Shown: in pieces, positions 8,291 through 15,231 of the stretch | Numbering within the stretch: position 1 is the first letter of the stretch | How the letters are laid out: every line of letters begins with the position of its first letter | NCBI GenBank assembly: GCA_963779515.1 | Contig: CAVZYN010000017.1 | Span: 492,759-556,758, forward strand | Direction: 5' to 3' | Length of the DNA: 64,000 nt | Source: CAVZYN01 sp963779515 | GTDB lineage: Bacteria > Pseudomonadota > Alphaproteobacteria > Rhizobiales > Hyphomicrobiaceae | The notes under the pieces: generated by a model | Told to the model about the DNA's origin: nothing | Seen by the model: the letters and a program-made list of their open reading frames with translations, nothing else | The model's database searches: none | Program-made: the position numbers and the translations under genes

Positions 8291-8617
8291 TCATCGCTTC
8301 GGGTTGACCAGCTCAAACGTGATCTTGAGACGGTGGCCGGTCGCTGTCGCATAGCTTTTCAGCGTTTCGACCGAAGCGCGATGGGCTCTCCCTTCCAGCC
8401 GGGCAACGGCCGATTGCGTTGTCTTCATGCGCTTGGCAACGTCATCCTGACTAAGCCCGGACGCGCGCCGCGCAGTGATGAGGGCCGACATGATCGCGAA
8501 CTCTTCCTCCAAGGCGTCGTAAGCCTCGGTGTATCCACGCTCCTCGTGCCACTTCGCGAACAGGTCTGCCGCCGGAACGAGCTTCGCCTTTCGCGTTCCA
8601 CTCTTCGATGTCGTCAT
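8291..8617 (-). CDS. XRE-type helix-turn-helix antitoxin (HigA-like)
   Basis: This 108-residue protein has a Cro/C1-type helix-turn-helix in its middle (LITARRASGLSQDDVAKRM, then TTQSAVARLEG) and a C-terminal LKSYATATGHRLKITFEL as in HigA/XRE antitoxins. The upstream gene encodes a RelE/HigB-like toxin, and the two overlap by 4 bp (ATGA at 8614-8617) in toxin-first order, which is typical of higBA. The protein should neutralise the toxin and repress the operon through the inverted repeats at 8950-8972. A near-repeat of its last region (GGTGTCAGATCCAGGGGTCTGACACC) lies just past the stop and may act as terminator. Confidence 0.85.
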   Translation of the reverse strand: MTTSKSGTRKAKLVPAADLFAKWHEERGYTEAYDALEEEFAIMSALITARRASGLSQDDVAKRMKTTQSAVARLEGRAHRASVETLKSYATATGHRLKITFELVNPKR

Positions 8618-8934
8618 TCGACCTCCCTCGCCCGCGCAATCGCGAGCCTGATCTCACGTGGCGGCGTCTTCTGCGTCTTCTTGGCAAAAACCCGCACGAT
8701 CACAACCCTTCGTCCGCGGCGTGTGACGTAGAGCGCGCGTGCAATGCCATCCTTCCCGGTGAGGCGAAACTCCCACAATTCGCCTCGCAAATGGCGCACC
8801 AGCTTTGGCGGCAAATGGTCGAAGCCGTGCTCGGCTACGATCCCCACGATGCGTTCTAAACGCGTCCGAACATCCTGAGGCAGTGCCGCAGCCTCCACGG
8901 CGGCGGCCTCGTGAAAACTAAACGTCCAAGGCAT
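8614..8934 (-). CDS. RelE/HigB-like toxin (phage-derived Gp49-like)
   Basis: This 106-residue toxin candidate starts MPWTFSFHEAAAVEAAALPQ. It has the RelE-superfamily order of an N-terminal helix pair, KLVRHLRGELWEFRL with the conserved L-x-G-x-LWE, then IARALYVTRRGRRVVIVRVF and a basic FAKKTQKTP tail (K-x-x-K-T-P as in Gp49/HigB toxins). Such toxins usually cleave mRNA at the ribosome. An ATG at 8958 is rejected as the start because it lies inside the operator repeats; the ATG at 8934 is used. It is followed by the antitoxin with a 4-bp overlap. Confidence 0.85.
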   Translation of the reverse strand: MPWTFSFHEAAAVEAAALPQDVRTRLERIVGIVAEHGFDHLPPKLVRHLRGELWEFRLTGKDGIARALYVTRRGRRVVIVRVFAKKTQKTPPREIRLAIARAREVE

Positions 8935-8949
8935 GCGAAGTCCACTAAC

Positions 8950-8972
8950 ATAGCACATAAGCTATAAATAGC
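8950..8972 (-). promoter_or_regulatory. Triple half-site operator of the toxin-antitoxin pair
   Basis: ATAGC (8950-8954), GCTAT (8961-8965) and ATAGC (8968-8972) form two overlapping inverted repeats, 6 and 2 bp apart, just upstream of the toxin start. The region is AT-rich and contains -10-like sequence on the minus strand (TATAGC, TTATGT). This is the expected place for autorepression by the XRE-type antitoxin; binding is inferred. Confidence 0.55.
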
Positions 8973-9398
8973 AAGCCGAAGCCAGCGTCGACTGCACGTT
9001 TAAATTGTATTTTGAGATGGAGCAACGCACGATAACCAAGATTGCGGATTTCGCGCGCAAAGTGTTTCCCCGTTTGACCGGACAATAGGGTGTCAACTGA
9101 TCGTGTTGCTGTGCTGTTAGAGTGACCGACCATCCGTGGTGTGCGCTCGATGTTGGCGCTGGCCTGAGCTGAAGTGGCGCCGAGCTTCCGCAGCACCGAC
9201 AGAACAGGGCGCGGATGCAGAGTGTCATGACAATTCGGTAACCCATCGCAGGGCCGTTGTTAGCCCATCGCCGAACCGTTCGAAAATGTCGCTGTTTGCG
9301 ACCAGCGCGCGGCACAATCAGCATCGCGCGCTTGCACTCAGATCGTTGTCAAGCGAAGCTCTCGTTCAGCGTAGCTGCAACGCACTCGGGAGACCTTC
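8973..9398. other. Intergenic stretch without recognisable gene
   Basis: No open frame here looks coding. The left half is AT-richer than its surroundings. The right half holds two CCCATCGC motifs (9242-9249 and 9264-9271) related to a recurrent TGGGAGCCCATCGC sequence elsewhere in the window. The promoter of dctP should lie in its last 150 bases, but I see no convincing -35/-10 pair. Confidence 0.4.
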
Positions 9399-10397
9399 GT
9401 GATTACACGCCGCACCAGTTTCGCCGCTCTCGTCGCCTTGACGAGTTCCGCCGCGTTGACGACTTCTGCGTTCGCGCAGGCCACCAAGTGGGATCTTTCC
9501 ACGGTTTGGCCGGACGGGAATTTTCATACGAAGAATGCCGTCCGCTTCGCCGACGATGTGAAGAAGGCGACGGGCGGCGCGATCGAGATCACGGTGAAGG
9601 CCGGTGGTCAGCTCGGGTTCAAGGGGCCGGAGCATTTGCGCGCGGTGCGGGACGGTCTCGTGCCGATCGCAGACGTGCTCAACATTCAGCAGATCGGTGA
9701 TGAGCCGATGCTCGGCACCGAAGGCGTGCCGTTCCTGTCGGGCTCGGTCGATGAACTCAAGGTGCTGCACAAGCACCTGCGGCCCGAGTACGAAAAGATC
9801 GCCGCGAAAAACAACCAGAAGATTCTCTACATGGTGCCGTGGCCGACGCAGTACCTGCACTTGAAAGTGAAGGTCGACACACTCGACGGGCTGAAGGGCA
9901 TCAAGATCCGCGTGCCGGACAAGGGTGCGTCCGACATGCTGACGGCGGTCGGCATGAGCCCGGTGCTGATCCCGTGGGGGGAGACCATTCCGGCGCTTGC
10001 GTCAGGCGCGGTCGCAGGCGTTTCGACATCAGCGGTGTCGGGTGTCGATGGCAAGTTCTGGGAGTTCCTGAAGTTCTTCTACAAAACCAATCACGTCTGG
10101 TCGTCACAGATGATGACGGTCAATCTGGATGCCTGGAAAAAGCTGACGCCGGAGCAACAGAAGGCCGTCGAGGACATCGCGAAGAAGCTCGAACCCGAGT
10201 TCTGGGCGACGTCGCTGCAAGCCGACGCAGACAGCTCTGCGAAACTGAAGGCGCAGGGCATGGAACTCATCGAGCTGCCGGCGCCGATGATGGCAGATTT
10301 CCGCGCCAAGACGGCGAGCATCCTCGACGACTATCAGAAGCGCGTGCCGGCGGCGGCGGGGCCGATCAAGGCATATTTGACCGAGATGAAACGCTGA
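9399..10397 (+). CDS. dctP: TRAP transporter solute-binding protein, DctP family
   Basis: This 332-residue periplasmic binding protein of a TRAP transporter has a Sec signal (residues 1-26, ending AFAQA). The mature protein has the DctP pattern: an N-terminal KWDLSTVWPDGNFHT, then FADDVKKATGGAIEI, and the LDGLKGIKIRVP segment whose arginine holds the ligand carboxylate. The GTG at 9399 starts directly at a signal peptide (MITRRTSF); the paired arginines could also suit Tat. The membrane subunits dctQ and dctM lie 800 bp downstream on the same strand, beyond a divergently oriented Doc/AbrB pair. It probably binds a carboxylate; the ligand is unknown. Confidence 0.9.
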   Translation: MITRRTSFAALVALTSSAALTTSAFAQATKWDLSTVWPDGNFHTKNAVRFADDVKKATGGAIEITVKAGGQLGFKGPEHLRAVRDGLVPIADVLNIQQIGDEPMLGTEGVPFLSGSVDELKVLHKHLRPEYEKIAAKNNQKILYMVPWPTQYLHLKVKVDTLDGLKGIKIRVPDKGASDMLTAVGMSPVLIPWGETIPALASGAVAGVSTSAVSGVDGKFWEFLKFFYKTNHVWSSQMMTVNLDAWKKLTPEQQKAVEDIAKKLEPEFWATSLQADADSSAKLKAQGMELIELPAPMMADFRAKTASILDDYQKRVPAAAGPIKAYLTEMKR

Positions 10398-10446
10398 ATT
10401 TGGTTATGCAATGGAGTCAGATCCGCGGGGTCTGACTCCTTCTTCG

Positions 10447-10830
10447 CTACTTCGGCCAGTAATCTCTGATCCAGCGCGCCAGCCCGTCCTCATCGATCTC
10501 GCCGGCAGCGAGCGCGAGCATGACTTCCGTCGCGAGTGGCTCGGGCGGTGCGAATGCAATGCCGTTCTTGCGCAGAAAGACGACCATGCACATGAAGGCT
10601 GCGCGCTTGTTGCCGTCGACAAACGGATGATTGCGGGCGATGCCAAATGCGTACGCCGCTGCCAGTATTGCGAGATCAGTCTCACCATACGCGTATTTGT
10701 TCTGCGGTCGTCCAAGCGCCGACTTGAGCATGCCTTGGTCACGAATTCCGGCGGGTCCGCCAAAGATCGCGAGCTGTTCGGCATGAATTCGGATCGATTG
10801 CGGCGTCGCAATCCACCGAGGTTCACTCAT
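10447..10830 (-). CDS. doc: Doc/Fic-family toxin
   Basis: This 127-residue protein carries the death-on-curing form of the Fic motif, HPFVDGNKRAAF, with His68, Asp72, Asn74, Lys75 and Arg76. Doc proteins phosphorylate and thereby inactivate elongation factor Tu. The first part (IHAEQLAIFGGPAGIRD, MLKSALGRPQNKYAYGE) is typical of Doc. Canonical P1 Doc has Ala before the Asn; Gly is present here, as in many chromosomal homologues. Its ATG overlaps the stop of the AbrB-type antitoxin by 4 bp (10827-10830). The pair lies between dctP and dctQ on the opposite strand. Confidence 0.9.
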   Translation of the reverse strand: MSEPRWIATPQSIRIHAEQLAIFGGPAGIRDQGMLKSALGRPQNKYAYGETDLAILAAAYAFGIARNHPFVDGNKRAAFMCMVVFLRKNGIAFAPPEPLATEVMLALAAGEIDEDGLARWIRDYWPK

Positions 10831-11051
10831 TTGGCGAGTGCCTTGAGCGTGTTCTTGTACTCGCTCATCACCTCGCGAGCGATACGCATGGTTTCGTTGT
10901 CGTCATCGGAATAGGGCGTGATGGTGATGGTCCGATCGGGGCCCTCCGATACTGTCAAACTGTCCCCCTGCTTCAGGCCGAGCCGGGCGAGCAGCTCTTT
11001 CGGCAGGATGATTCCGGTCGAGTTGCCGATTTTCTTGATTTCGAGCTTCAT
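10827..11051 (-). CDS. AbrB/MazE-fold antitoxin of the Doc toxin
   Basis: This 74-residue protein has a swapped-hairpin AbrB/MazE DNA-binding domain (MKLEIKKIGNSTGIILP, then ELLARLGLKQGDSLTV) and a short acidic-to-helical tail (DNETMRIAREVMSEYKNTLKAL) that should wrap the toxin. Phd-type antitoxins are usual for Doc, but AbrB-type partners are also common in chromosomal Fic/Doc modules. It is the first gene of the two-gene operon and probably represses it through the 27-bp palindrome 17 bp upstream of its start. Confidence 0.9.
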   Translation of the reverse strand: MKLEIKKIGNSTGIILPKELLARLGLKQGDSLTVSEGPDRTITITPYSDDDNETMRIAREVMSEYKNTLKALAK

Positions 11052-11067
11052 GGCCGGGCTCCATCGC

Positions 11068-11111
11068 GTATGTTATACAGAATGTATAACATACCCGGCG
11101 GTCTCAATCAA
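11068..11111 (-). promoter_or_regulatory. Promoter with embedded perfect palindrome (Doc/AbrB operator)
   Basis: A perfect inverted repeat with 12-bp arms spans 11068-11094: GTATGTTATACA, spacer GAA, TGTATAACATAC. On the minus strand a -35 TTGATT (11106-11111) and -10 TATACA (11083-11088) are spaced by exactly 17 bp, and the -10 lies inside the palindrome. This is the layout of a self-repressed antitoxin promoter; AbrB-fold proteins bind such symmetric AT-rich sites. Confidence 0.75.
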
Positions 11112-11194
11112 TCGGCCGCGAATAGCGTAGGCCCTTGAACCGGCGGGCGAATGCGTGTTCGCTCCGGCAACACTTCGTTCGGGGGCACGACCAC

Positions 11195-11791
11195 ATGGCT
11201 ATCCACGGGGCGCCGCATGGCGGCAGCCTGAACGCCGCCGCGCCCCAACCGCTGCGCGCCATTCTCGACGCGATCGATCGCCTGGGCCGCATCGACGGCT
11301 GGCTCGGCGCGCTCTGTCTCGTACTCCTCACCACTTTGATCTTCGCCGAGGTCCTGGTCAGATTCCTGTCGGGTTTCCTGCCGTGGGTTCCCGCTCACAT
11401 TCCGGTGGCGTGGGAATACGGCTCGTATCTGATGGCCGCGACCTTCACGTTTGGCGCGGCGATGACGCTGCGCGCCGGCGGACATATCCGCGTGACGCTG
11501 CTGACGGGCAATGCGTCGCCCGTGGTGCGGCGTGGGCTCGAGATTTTCTGTGCGCTTGCGGCAACGATTTTTGTCGGCTTTCTTGCCTATGCGATGATCA
11601 AATTTGCACTCGGCTCCTATCAGCGCGGCACGACGTCGATATCGAGCAATACGCCGATCTGGATTCCGCAGGCGGTTGTGGCTTTCGGCATGCTGCTGCT
11701 GGCGATGCAGGCGCTGGCGCGGCTCATTCAGGCCTGCCTCGGCCTACCGCTGGAGAATCCCGACTTCAAACCCGCGTCCGGCATGGAGTGA
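11195..11791 (+). CDS. dctQ: TRAP transporter small membrane subunit, DctQ family
   Basis: This 198-residue protein has four predicted membrane helices and the DctQ pattern: a first helix with DGWLGALCLVLLTTLIFAEVLVRF, then WEYGSYLMAATFTFGAAMTLRAGGHIRV, where the GGHIRV turn is the family signature. The ATG at 11195 has GGGGG nine bases upstream. DctQ pairs with DctM in the inner membrane to form the sodium-driven carboxylate importer. It ends 7 bp before dctM. The matching receptor dctP lies upstream of the inserted Doc/AbrB pair, whose promoter fires away from this gene, so dctQM may need its own promoter. Confidence 0.9.
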   Translation: MAIHGAPHGGSLNAAAPQPLRAILDAIDRLGRIDGWLGALCLVLLTTLIFAEVLVRFLSGFLPWVPAHIPVAWEYGSYLMAATFTFGAAMTLRAGGHIRVTLLTGNASPVVRRGLEIFCALAATIFVGFLAYAMIKFALGSYQRGTTSISSNTPIWIPQAVVAFGMLLLAMQALARLIQACLGLPLENPDFKPASGME

Positions 11792-11798
11792 CGCGCCC

Positions 11799-13097
11799 AT
11801 GCTGATCATGTCGCTGACAATGTTTGCGCTGCTGTTCGTACTGCTGGCGGGCGGACTGTGGATTGGGCTGACGCTTGCCGTGACCGGCACATTGATGCTC
11901 GCGTTCTTCAAGAATATCCCACTCGATAAATTGCTGTCGCAATATGCCTGGAACATCCTGACGACGCAGGAACTGCTGGCGCTGCCGCTGTTCATCGTGA
12001 TGGGCGAGTTGCTGTTTCGCACACAGCTGTCGCGCTCGCTGTTCACGGGGTTGGCGCCGTGGGCGGGGTTGCTGCCGGGCCGACTGCTGCACGTCAACAT
12101 TCTTGGTTGTTCAATATTTGCAGCGATTTCCGGCTCTTCCGCGGCGACGACACAGGTCGTCGGCCGGATGACGCTCGCCGAGCTGCTGCGCCGCGGCTAC
12201 AGCAAGGATATCGCGATTGGATCGCTGGCGGGCGCCGGCACGCTCGGATTTCTCATTCCGCCGTCGAATATCATGATCATCTATGGCGTGCTTGGCGACG
12301 TCTCGATTCTGAAGCTGTTCACGGCAGGGGTCATCCCCGGCATCCTGCTCGCGCTCTGCTTCATGACGTGGGTGATGATCCACACCACGCTGAAGCCGTC
12401 GCTCGTGCCCGCGAGCGAACACGCGCTGCGCGATCAAACCTGGCGCCAGCGCTTCGCCGCATTGAAAGATCTCTGGCCGGCGCTGTTTCTCATCATCTGC
12501 GTGTTGGGATCAATGTACGGCGGGCTTGCGACGCCGTCTGAAGCAGCAGCCGTCGGCGTGTTCGGTGCCGTCGCCGTCTCGGCGGCACAAGGGAGCCTGT
12601 CGCTTGCGGCGCTGCGGGAGGTGGCGGTCGGTTCCGTGGTCACCTGCTCGATGATCGCGTTGATCGTGCTTGGGGCGTCGATCTTGGGCTCCGCCGCGGC
12701 ATTTCTCGGCATCCCGAAAGCGATCGCCGACTGGGTGACGAGCCTCGGCCTGTCGCCGTTCATGCTGATGATGGCGCTGGTCGTTTTCTATCTCGTGCTC
12801 GGCTGTTTCCTCGACGGCTTCTCGATGATCGTGATGACGCTGCCGATTGTGATGCCGATCATCAAGGCAGCCGGCTACGATCCGATCTGGTTCGGGGTTT
12901 TTCTGGTGCTGGTCGTGGAGATGGCGCAGATCACGCCGCCGGTTGGATTCAATCTGTTCGTGATCCAAGGGCTCACCGACGACAGCCTCGGCTACATCGC
13001 CAAGGTAACGCTGCCGTATCTGCTGATCATGATCGGCTTCACGATCCTGGTCACGCTCTACCCGGGCATCGTGCTGTGGTTGCCGGGGGTGCTGTAG
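11799..13097 (+). CDS. dctM: TRAP transporter large membrane subunit, DctM family
   Basis: This 432-residue protein, of usual DctM length (about 425-435), has around twelve hydrophobic segments. Family marks include PLFIVMGELLFRTQLSRSLF, the GCSIFAAISGSSAATTQVVG loop (the SGSSxA motif), GYSKDIAIGSLAGAGTLGFLIPPS, and near the end MAQITPPVGFNLFVIQG. It forms the transport channel of the TRAP system. The ATG at 11799 follows the dctQ stop after 7 bp; longer readings in this frame only extend through dctQ. It is followed by a PemK-like toxin gene. Confidence 0.94.
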   Translation: MLIMSLTMFALLFVLLAGGLWIGLTLAVTGTLMLAFFKNIPLDKLLSQYAWNILTTQELLALPLFIVMGELLFRTQLSRSLFTGLAPWAGLLPGRLLHVNILGCSIFAAISGSSAATTQVVGRMTLAELLRRGYSKDIAIGSLAGAGTLGFLIPPSNIMIIYGVLGDVSILKLFTAGVIPGILLALCFMTWVMIHTTLKPSLVPASEHALRDQTWRQRFAALKDLWPALFLIICVLGSMYGGLATPSEAAAVGVFGAVAVSAAQGSLSLAALREVAVGSVVTCSMIALIVLGASILGSAAAFLGIPKAIADWVTSLGLSPFMLMMALVVFYLVLGCFLDGFSMIVMTLPIVMPIIKAAGYDPIWFGVFLVLVVEMAQITPPVGFNLFVIQGLTDDSLGYIAKVTLPYLLIMIGFTILVTLYPGIVLWLPGVL

Positions 13098-13165
13098 AGT
13101 TCGCGATCAAATAGCACCCATGTGGCGAGCATAGGAATATTGCAACCTTGACGCTAAGCGACGGT

Positions 13166-13185
13166 GCACACACAATGTGTGATGC
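13166..13185 (+). promoter_or_regulatory. Hairpin covering the PemK-like start codon
   Basis: GCA-CACAC at 13166-13173 pairs with GTGTG at 13177-13181 and TGC at 13183-13185, with a 3-base loop and one bulged A. The ATG start (13182-13184) lies inside the stem. The same symmetry in DNA could be an operator. Control by start-codon masking or repressor binding is inference. Confidence 0.4.
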
Positions 13186-13601
13186 CGCTAAAGTTTTTCC
13201 CTCGTGCCGGACAGATCTTCGTGTGTGACTTCACAAGTTTCGTCGAGCCGGAAATGACGAAAAAGAGGCCGGTGATCGTGATCTCCCCGCGCCTTCCTTA
13301 CCGTAGCCAGATCGTGACCGTTGTCCCAATAAGTACAACGGCTCCGAAGCACGACTTGCCTTTCGTCGTTCGGCTTTCAAAGAATTACCATCCGTCCGAT
13401 GACGAGACACTACCCACTTGGGCCAAATGCGATATGGTGACGAACCTGTCGCTCGCGCGCCTTGAAGCATTTAGGATTGGGCGCCGGAAATATACGTATC
13501 CGACTGTAACTCCAGAAGATTTATTGGCAGTTCGCGAAGGCGTCGTGCGCGGTCTGGGCATGGGGCACTTGCTCAAAGCGCCTGAGTCAACTACTTTGTG
13601 A
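13182..13601 (+). CDS. PemK/MazF-like toxin, no partner antitoxin seen
   Basis: This 139-residue protein has PemK/MazF features: FPRAGQIFVCDF near the N-terminus, EMTKKRPVIVISP, SQIVTVVPISTTAP, and TWAKCDMVTNLSLARLEAFRI, matching the beta-barrel RNase fold with the conserved R-P-V-x-V-x-S. Such proteins cleave single-stranded RNA. A GTG at 13164 would add six residues; the ATG at 13182 starts at the family N-terminus. No antitoxin ORF is seen on either side; a hairpin-rich non-coding segment follows immediately. Codon use is less GC-biased than dctM, which suggests transfer. Confidence 0.8.
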   Translation: MPLKFFPRAGQIFVCDFTSFVEPEMTKKRPVIVISPRLPYRSQIVTVVPISTTAPKHDLPFVVRLSKNYHPSDDETLPTWAKCDMVTNLSLARLEAFRIGRRKYTYPTVTPEDLLAVREGVVRGLGMGHLLKAPESTTL

Positions 13602-13725
13602 CTGTACCCCGGTCATCGGGCTCTAAGACCTAGCTTGCTAGGCAGGCTGCCCACCGGGCCATGACAAGCCCAGGGTAGTCTAGATACTGTCAAAGTCCGG
13701 AGCCCCGCCGAGAGGTGGGGCTTCG
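13602..13725 (+). ncRNA. Candidate structured RNA downstream of the PemK-like toxin
   Basis: The 124 bases after the toxin stop can form a chain of small hairpins: CCCG/CGGG (13608-13611, 13617-13620), a perfect CCTAGC-TT-GCTAGG (13629-13642), GGGC/GCCC (13656-13659, 13668-13671), and a final strong stem, AGCCCCGCC-gaga-GGTGGGGCT (13701-13722), followed by TCGTTATT. No protein frame fits. It could be a structured 3' untranslated region, an sRNA processed from the toxin mRNA, or an RNA antitoxin. It is not matched to a named family. Confidence 0.45.
13701..13722 (+). terminator. Stem-loop terminator of the PemK/structured-RNA transcript
   Basis: A 9-bp stem (AGCCCCGCC with GGTGGGGCT, one G-T pair) closed by a GAGA tetraloop precedes TCGTTATT. 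The stable GC stem and short U-rich tail fit a moderately strong intrinsic terminator. Confidence 0.6.
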
Positions 13726-13795
13726 TTATTCCTACATCGTTTACATCTTTTGGTTGCATTGGTACGCTTTCCCATCCTTTGGTTGGGGGCGGATC

Positions 13796-14332
13796 ATGGG
13801 GCGGTGGGCGTCATTCGGGCTTTGCGCTGTGTTGTCTGCGTGCGCGGTCAACCCGCCGCCGACCGAACTCAGGACCCGGGACGACCAGTTCAGCCCGTAT
13901 CGCGAGATCTCGTCGGGCCAGCTCCGATCTGGCAGTGGCGACAGCCGGGAGCTCATGCAGCTCATCGGCCGTATCGATCGGAAGACCGCCGCGGTCTCGA
14001 CACTGGTCCAGATCACCCATGTCTATCGCGCGTCGATGCGCCTCGGCTTCGAGACGGCGCGCAATGTCCGGGCCGAGCCACTGCGCCTCGCGCAGCTTGG
14101 CCGCACGTCCGATTGCAGTCCGAAAATCGGCTGCATCTATACGGAGATCTACACCATCGAGATTCCGGAATCCGAATTGAGCCTTGCCCCAGCCGCGGGC
14201 TACCAGTTCAAGATCTTTGCGCGGATCGGCGGTGAGCGTCTGATGACGATACCGAAGAGCCTGACCACCGATCTGCTGCAGAAGATCGATGCCGACCGCC
14301 AGCAGCATTCGCAGCAGGTGGCAAAACGCTGA
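13796..14332 (+). CDS. Putative lipoprotein
   Basis: The 178-residue product starts MGRWASFGLCAVLSAC. This is a short signal peptide with the lipobox LSAC, so Cys16 should be lipidated and the protein held in the outer or inner membrane facing the periplasm. The rest is soluble, with two close cysteines in TSDCSPKIGCIYTEIYTIEIP and no family I recognise. The ATG at 13796 follows GGGGGCGG and makes the lipobox N-terminal. It is followed 9 bp later by a DUF2905 gene, so the two are probably cotranscribed. Confidence 0.75.
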   Translation: MGRWASFGLCAVLSACAVNPPPTELRTRDDQFSPYREISSGQLRSGSGDSRELMQLIGRIDRKTAAVSTLVQITHVYRASMRLGFETARNVRAEPLRLAQLGRTSDCSPKIGCIYTEIYTIEIPESELSLAPAAGYQFKIFARIGGERLMTIPKSLTTDLLQKIDADRQQHSQQVAKR

Positions 14333-14341
14333 GGATCGCCC

Positions 14342-14575
14342 ATGCCACCTTTTTTGACGCTTGTGATCAGCGCGATCCTCGCCCTCGCCGTGATCGGCTA
14401 TCTCGCCGACCAACGCGCGAAAAGCGGCGACACCAACGTTACGCCCGGACTGCAGCTGCTGCCCGGCGACATCAAGTATGAAAGCCCGAGTGGCAATTTC
14501 CGATTCTACTTCCCGATCACGACGTCAATCGTGCTGTCGATCATTCTCTCGCTGGCGCTGCGCTTCTTCTCCTGA
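14342..14575 (+). CDS. DUF2905 small membrane protein
   Basis: This 77-residue protein has two membrane helices: residues 5-22 and a C-terminal ITTSIVLSIILSLALRFF. Between them are LLPGDIKYESPSGNFRFYFP and the P-G-D-I-x-x-E and FRFYFP-x-x-T-S-I elements that define DUF2905. The family is widespread and of unknown function. It is in an operon-like arrangement with the lipoprotein gene just upstream and convergent with the YbgC gene. Confidence 0.85.
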   Translation: MPPFLTLVISAILALAVIGYLADQRAKSGDTNVTPGLQLLPGDIKYESPSGNFRFYFPITTSIVLSIILSLALRFFS

Positions 14576-14588
14576 ACGTGTTCGCTGA

Positions 14589-15047
14589 TTAGGCGCGTTG
14601 CAGGCCAGCGCGCAGTGCCTTGGAGAGGCGGAGGACTTTGCCGGAGGTTGAGACGAGCACGACCATGACGTCGGCCTGGAACAGCTCCAGGCCGTCGCGG
14701 GAAATGCGTTGATCGAGCGTGAGGGTGGCGGCGCCGATCTCTTTGACGCGCGTGGTGATCTCCAAAATCTCGTCGATGCGGGCGGGCTTCAGGAACTCCA
14801 GATTCATCCGGCGGACGACGAAAGCGGCCGGTTCGCGGTCCGCGCCGCCATCGATCAGGGCGCGGTGGTCGTTGCCGCCGAGGCGGAGGAAATCGGAGCG
14901 GCCGCGCTCGCACCAGCGCACATAGGAGCCGTGGTAGACGAGGCCGGAGAAATCGGTGTCCTCGAAGTAGACGCGCACGGGCAGGACGTGGCGGCGCGCG
15001 CCGTCCTCGTCGATGATGCGGCCGGCGAGATCGGGCCAAGATGTCAC
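14589..15047 (-). CDS. ybgC: YbgC-family acyl-CoA thioesterase
   Basis: This 152-residue protein is a hot-dog-fold 4-hydroxybenzoyl-CoA thioesterase. The active-site segment is VYFEDTDFSGLVYHGSYVRW, where the Asp of D-T-D and the V-Y-H turn are the YbgC hallmarks, and LEFLKPARIDEILEI follows. It hydrolyses short acyl-CoAs; in many proteobacteria ybgC sits near tol-pal, which is not the case here. A GTG at 15047 with AGGAG eight bases upstream is chosen. The longer frame from a TTG at 15104 would add 19 residues that look like a displaced phosphoesterase tail. Confidence 0.88.
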   Translation of the reverse strand: MTSWPDLAGRIIDEDGARRHVLPVRVYFEDTDFSGLVYHGSYVRWCERGRSDFLRLGGNDHRALIDGGADREPAAFVVRRMNLEFLKPARIDEILEITTRVKEIGAATLTLDQRISRDGLELFQADVMVVLVSTSGKVLRLSKALRAGLQRA

Positions 15048-15056
15048 AACTTCAGC

Positions 15057-15104
15057 TCCTAGTGTGAGGTTCACGATCTCTGGCGGACACCCGAAAGAAC
15101 GCAA
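15057..15104 (-). pseudogene. Short remnant resembling a metallophosphoesterase C-terminus
   Basis: Translated on the minus strand, this piece gives FGCPPEIVNLTLGA. The last residues of the metallophosphoesterase encoded at 16578-17477 are VGCPPEIVHITLA. Over about 39 bases the two DNA segments agree at roughly 28 positions. The piece lies just before the YbgC start and contributes its ribosome-binding site. It may be the tail of a lost gene copy. Confidence 0.4.
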
Positions 15105-15231
15105 GCCGCGTGCCGCTGGAACAGTGCCACAGGTGCCGCGGAAGCGGGAGGATTGAGGTCAGGCTCGATTTGTGCGAGGCCGGCTGATGCTGTAACGTTC
15201 ACCCCATATTGTCATGTATTGGAGGTGTTGC

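Noticed and set aside
7029..8294. 421-codon open frame antisense to the aminotransferase
   Set aside because: The aminotransferase on the plus strand has all family motifs; the antisense frame has Arg/Leu/His-rich composition typical of GC-rich shadows.
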